Below, one piece after another: positions 61,133 to 64,000 of a stretch of DNA of 64,000 nucleotides. The position numbers and the translations under genes were made by a program. This DNA comes from Candidatus Lachnocurva vaginae (GTDB lineage: Bacteria > Bacillota > Clostridia > Lachnospirales > Lachnospiraceae). Numbering within the stretch: the first letter of the stretch is position 1; every line of letters starts with the position of its first letter. The stretch lies in contig CP049781.1 in assembly GCA_011082265.1 (NCBI GenBank), positions 744,001-808,000 on the forward strand. Reading direction: 5' to 3'. Below the pieces are notes generated by a model. The model saw only the letters and a list, made by a program, of their open reading frames with translations. It searched no databases and had not been told where the DNA came from.

Positions 61133-62011
61133 ATGACAAATTCGATGACCGGATTCGGACGCGGCGAAGCTGAGTCAGATAATATCAAATATACAGTTGA
61201 AGTAAAGACTGTAAATCATAGATTTCTGGATATAAGCGTAAAACTCCCGCAGTTTGCGTATTCTCTTGAAGACAAGATAGAGTCACTTTTAAAAGAATAT
61301 ATAAGCAGAGGAAAAGTTGATATATTAGTAACGATAAAAGCTAAAAATATTTCCGGAAAGAAATATATTTATGATAAAGATGCACTTTCATACTATATTA
61401 ATGTTTCAAAAGAAATAGAAAATATTTATGAAAATGTAAAAAGTTCGTCTATTTATGAACTTTTACGTCTTCCTGGTGTTATTATAGAAGAAGATACAAA
61501 TACATCTTCGGAAGAAATGTGGAAGTATTTAAAAAAAGCTTCTAAAGATGCGTTTTCAATGCTTTTAGCTTCAAGAAAAAATGAAGGAGAAAGGCTTAAA
61601 AACGATATTGAAAAGAAGCTAGTAAAACTTAAAGAATTAGCAGATATTCTTTCAAAAAATGAGCCAATTGTTGTCGAAAAATATAAAGAAAAACTTAAAG
61701 AGAATTTAGCTAAGTTTATTGAGTCATCTGCTATTGATGAAAATAGAATTGCTGCAGAAGTTGTACTTTTTTCCGATAAAATATGTATAGATGAAGAAAT
61801 CGTAAGGCTTAACAGTCATTTATCGGAGATTAAAGAATGCTTTTCTAAAGATGAACCTATAGGAAGAAAGATGGATTTTATTATTCAGGAACTTAATCGA
61901 GAAGCGAATACTATACTTTCAAAAAGTACGGATATTGTATCTTCAAATGTGGGAATAGAGATGAAAACTCTTATTGAAAAGGTAAGAGAACAGGTTCAAA
62001 ATCTTGAGTAG
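61133..62011 (+). CDS. YicC-family endoribonuclease
   Basis: The 292-residue protein starts with NSMTGFGRGEAE, the signature of the YicC/YloC family, and contains VEVKTVNHRFLDISVKLP, and the C-terminal DUF1732 with GRKMDFIIQELNREANTI. Family members are endoribonucleases acting on small RNAs and are linked to stationary-phase survival. It precedes remA, gmk and rpoZ, as yloC does in Bacillus. Confidence 0.93.
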   Translation: MTNSMTGFGRGEAESDNIKYTVEVKTVNHRFLDISVKLPQFAYSLEDKIESLLKEYISRGKVDILVTIKAKNISGKKYIYDKDALSYYINVSKEIENIYENVKSSSIYELLRLPGVIIEEDTNTSSEEMWKYLKKASKDAFSMLLASRKNEGERLKNDIEKKLVKLKELADILSKNEPIVVEKYKEKLKENLAKFIESSAIDENRIAAEVVLFSDKICIDEEIVRLNSHLSEIKECFSKDEPIGRKMDFIIQELNREANTILSKSTDIVSSNVGIEMKTLIEKVREQVQNLE

Positions 62012-62038
62012 TATAATAATCGAATTAATTATGTTTTA

Positions 62039-62047
62039 TGATAAAAT
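62039..62047 (+). promoter_or_regulatory. Possible extended -10 before the remA repeat array
   Basis: TGATAAAAT (62039-62047) resembles an extended -10 element just upstream of the array at 62051. Transcription would begin inside the first repeat. The match is moderate (TAAAAT, no clear -35). Confidence 0.35.
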
Positions 62048-62050
62048 TCA

Positions 62051-62207
62051 AATTGCCAAGCTTGAGAAATAAAATGGAATACAATTGCCAAGCTTAAGAA
62101 ATTAAATGTAATACAATTGCCAAGCTTAAGAAATTAAATGTAATACAATTGCCAAGCTTTAAGAATTAAATGAAATGTAATTGAAAAGTTAAATGTAGGA
62201 GAATTAG
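62051..62207 (+). repeat. 32-bp tandem array (four copies plus one degraded) before remA
   Basis: Direct copies start at 62051, 62083, 62115 and 62147, each beginning AATTGCCAAGCTT. The second and third are identical, and the first and fourth differ by several bases. A degraded fifth (AATTGAAAAGTTAAATGTAGG, from 62179) runs into the ribosome site of remA. The period is exactly 32 bp. No unique spacers are present. Confidence 0.92.
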
Positions 62208-62462
62208 ATGTCTTTTTTAAATGTAGGGTTCGGAAATTTTGCCAATATGGATAAAATTATTGCAATTATTACGCCGGATTCAGCACCTTCAAAAAGAATG
62301 ATTCAAAATTATAAAGAAAAAAATCTTTTAATAGATGCAACTTCAGGAAGAAAAACAAGAGGTATTATAGTTCTTTCAGATAACAGAGTTCTTTTATCAG
62401 CATTAAGTCCTGAAGCTCTAGCAGCAAGAATTGTAAATAAAAAGGAGAGTTTAAATGAGTAA
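62208..62462 (+). CDS. remA: DNA-binding matrix regulator RemA (DUF370)
   Basis: RemA activates extracellular-matrix operons in Bacillus; it forms a ring-like oligomer that binds clusters of direct repeats. The 84-residue protein matches the family: FLNVGFGNFANMDKIIAIIT, then PDSAPSKRMIQ and DATSGRKTRGIIVLSDNRVLLSALSPE. The conserved Arg/Lys residues of the DNA face lie in SGRKTRG. Its gene starts at the end of a 32-bp tandem array. It overlaps gmk by 8 bases. Confidence 0.95.
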   Translation: MSFLNVGFGNFANMDKIIAIITPDSAPSKRMIQNYKEKNLLIDATSGRKTRGIIVLSDNRVLLSALSPEALAARIVNKKESLNE

Positions 62463-63093
62463 AGAAGGAACAGTTATCGTTTTATCGGGGTTTTCTGGAG
62501 CAGGAAAAGGTACGATAATGAAGCATCTCCTTTTGTCTCATAAAAATGAGTATTTCCTTTCCGTTTCAGCAACTACGAGAAAAAAGCGTGAAGGAGAAGA
62601 AGATGGAAGAGAATATTTTTTTAAAACAAAAGAAGAGTTTGAGGAAATGATAAGACAGCATGAACTTTTGGAATTTGCATCATTTAATGATAATTATTAT
62701 GGAACTCCAAGAACTTATGTAGAAAAGCTTACCAATGAAGGAAAAGATGTTATACTTGAAATTGAAGTGCAGGGAGCACTTCAAGTAAAAAAGATTTTTC
62801 CTCAAGCAATTTTAATATTTGTAACGCCGAAAAGTGCAAAGATTTTAAAAGAGAGACTTTATGGTAGAGGAACAGAAGACGAAAAAGTCATAAATGAAAG
62901 ACTTTACATAGCAGGACGTGAATCGCTTCTTATGGGGCAATATGATTATATTTTAGTAAATGACGTATTGGAAGATGCTGTTAATAATCTTCATAATATT
63001 ATCCAAAGCGAAAAACATCGTACAATACGAAATCCAAAATTTATAAATAGTATTCAAAATGAACTTAAAGAATTTTCGAAGGGAGAAAAATAA
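62455..63093 (+). CDS. gmk: Guanylate kinase
   Basis: Gmk phosphorylates GMP to GDP with ATP. The 212-residue P-loop protein has VIVLSGFSGAGKGTIMKHLL, SVSATTRKKREGEEDGREYFF and NDNYYGTPRTYVEKL, and the downstream ILEIEVQGALQVKKIFP motif. The length is normal. It overlaps remA by 8 bases and rpoZ by 1 base, indicating coupled translation. Confidence 0.97.
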   Translation: MSKEGTVIVLSGFSGAGKGTIMKHLLLSHKNEYFLSVSATTRKKREGEEDGREYFFKTKEEFEEMIRQHELLEFASFNDNYYGTPRTYVEKLTNEGKDVILEIEVQGALQVKKIFPQAILIFVTPKSAKILKERLYGRGTEDEKVINERLYIAGRESLLMGQYDYILVNDVLEDAVNNLHNIIQSEKHRTIRNPKFINSIQNELKEFSKGEK

Positions 63094-63434
63094 TGATTCA
63101 TCCATCTTATGTTGAACTTATGAAAGTAATTAATAAAAATGTTGAGGAAGGTGACGAGCCTGTAGTAAATAGTCGTTACAGTGTTGTATGTGCTACTGCA
63201 AAAAGAGCAAGACAGATTATAGACCATGCACCTACACTTATTGACACAGAAGAAAATGAAAAGCCTCTTTCAATAGCAGTTGAAGAATTATATGAAGGAA
63301 AACTTAAAATCTTAACAGATGAAGAAGCTTTATATGAAAGAACTCAGAAAGAAGCTATTTTAAATCAGATAAATAATAATCTTTTGAATGAAAATGAAAA
63401 AGATGAAGATGAAGATGAAAGCCGGAAAGAATGA
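63093..63434 (+). CDS. rpoZ: RNA polymerase omega subunit
   Basis: Omega helps assemble the polymerase around beta prime. The 113-residue protein begins MIHPSYVELMKVINKN and contains NSRYSVVCATAKRARQII, then KPLSIAVEELYEGKLKI. Its tail is acidic and longer than the ~70-residue Bacillus form. Its start overlaps gmk by 1 base and its end overlaps rimO by 4 bases. Confidence 0.94.
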   Translation: MIHPSYVELMKVINKNVEEGDEPVVNSRYSVVCATAKRARQIIDHAPTLIDTEENEKPLSIAVEELYEGKLKILTDEEALYERTQKEAILNQINNNLLNENEKDEDEDESRKE

Positions 63435-64000
63435 AGGTAGCTTTTATTTCTTTAGGCTGCGATAAAAATCTTACAGATTCCGAGCATATGTTATATCTTT
63501 TGCATAAGGATAATATTGAAATATCTTCTGAAGAAGATGCGGACGTTATCGTAGTAAATTCATGTTGCTTTATAGCAGATTCGCTTGAAGAAAGTATTGA
63601 TAATATTATTGCAGCAGGAGAACTAAAAAAGAAGGGGAAGCTTTCGGGACTTGTCCTTTCAGGATGTATGAGCGAAAGATACAAAGACGAAATTAGAGAA
63701 GAACTTCCGGAAGTTGATACAATTGTAGGTACAAATTCTTACGACAATATAGTGGAAGCTGTTAAAGCAGCTTATAATCATGAAAAAAAGGAATATTTTA
63801 AACCGCATCTAGGAATACCTAATATTTGCGGTAGGATTTCAACAACAGGCCTTCCATATAATTTTGTTAAAATTGCGGAAGGCTGTAATAAATTTTGCAC
63901 TTATTGTGTAATTCCATCTATAAGAGGACGATTTAGAAGTGTGCCTATGGAAATGGTTTTACATGAAATAAATCAACTTGCAGATGACGGTATCACAGAA
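63431..64000 (+). CDS. rimO: Ribosomal protein S12 methylthiotransferase, 5' part
   Basis: RimO adds a methylthio group to an Asp of ribosomal protein S12 using radical SAM chemistry. The visible 190 residues include the N-terminal domain with MKVAFISLGCDKNLTDSE and VVNSCCFIADSLEES, and the radical SAM cluster motif EGCNKFCTYCVIPSIRGRFRS. The ATG overlaps the rpoZ stop (ATGA). The gene runs off the right edge of the window. Confidence 0.95.
   Translation, partial: MKVAFISLGCDKNLTDSEHMLYLLHKDNIEISSEEDADVIVVNSCCFIADSLEESIDNIIAAGELKKKGKLSGLVLSGCMSERYKDEIREELPEVDTIVGTNSYDNIVEAVKAAYNHEKKEYFKPHLGIPNICGRISTTGLPYNFVKIAEGCNKFCTYCVIPSIRGRFRSVPMEMVLHEINQLADDGITE

Noticed and set aside
62051..62207. CRISPR array
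   Set aside because: The repeats are directly adjacent with no unique spacers, and no cas genes are near; the same applies to the array at 56941-57045.

Overview
The window is an AT-rich chromosomal segment, by eye about two thirds A+T, from a low-GC Gram-positive bacterium of the class Clostridia. Lachnospirales is the best guess. This rests on gene order (rpsB-tsf-pyrH-frr-uppS-cdsA-dxr-rseP-ispG-polC, rimP-nusA-ylxR-ylxQ-infB-rbfA, yicC-remA-gmk-rpoZ) and on Firmicutes-specific genes such as polC, scpAB, fakA, rqcH and remA. Purine-rich AGGAGG-type ribosome sites and TTGACA/TATAAT-like promoters support it. The genus cannot be fixed from the sequence. I see no phage, insertion sequence, integrase or CRISPR array; this is mostly a core-genome region.

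Layout. 1-924: tail of a DUF6115-type gene and a membrane-anchored YceG-like protein. 925-15748: translation (rpsB, tsf, frr), pyrH, isoprenoid and lipid carrier genes (dxr, ispG, uppS, cdsA), rseP and polC, with a polysaccharide deacetylase and a bactofilin inserted between tsf and pyrH. 15802-18596: a more AT-rich patch with a chorismate mutase, a HAD phosphatase and an unrecognised membrane protein. 18693-20056: infC-rpmI-rplT, with its own promoter, an L20-type attenuator leader and an AUU start for IF3. 20135-21364: galE and a tRNA-Glu(CTC). 21389-32764: rimP-nusA-rnpM-ylxQ-infB-rbfA-nrnA-truB-ribF-rpsO-pnp, a transcription, translation and RNA-decay block. 32768-40106: scpA-scpB, a MurR/RpiR regulator, a BaiN-type flavoprotein, cmk, ispH overlapping rpsA, and a lone cheR. 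40171-43270: a long untranslated stretch and a permease/ATPase ABC transporter. 43333-44310 (minus): a YprB-like nuclease. 44493-53247: miaB, ruvAB, zapA, a U32 peptidase, and an FtsW/RodA plus class B PBP pair. 53328-59137: DUF2953 protein, gerW-like gene, rpmB, asp23, fakA and recG. 59205-60956 (minus): rqcH. 61133-64000: yicC, remA, gmk, rpoZ and the start of rimO.

How the genes work together. Most of the window serves protein synthesis: ribosomal proteins, initiation and recycling factors, assembly factors, tRNA modification and ribosome rescue. A second theme is envelope growth: the undecaprenyl carrier, CDP-diacylglycerol, SEDS glycosyltransferase with PBP, deacetylase, bactofilin, and MEP-pathway enzymes dxr, ispG and ispH that feed UppS. 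Chromosome maintenance (polC, scpAB, ruvAB, recG) is interleaved.

The points most worth a second look are: a 32-bp tandem array (four copies plus a degraded fifth) ending at the RemA gene; a PolC whose PHP domain has lost several metal ligands; a probably leaderless nuclease gene; the AUU start of infC; the 31-bp ispH/rpsA overlap; and a second 35-bp tandem array before recG.
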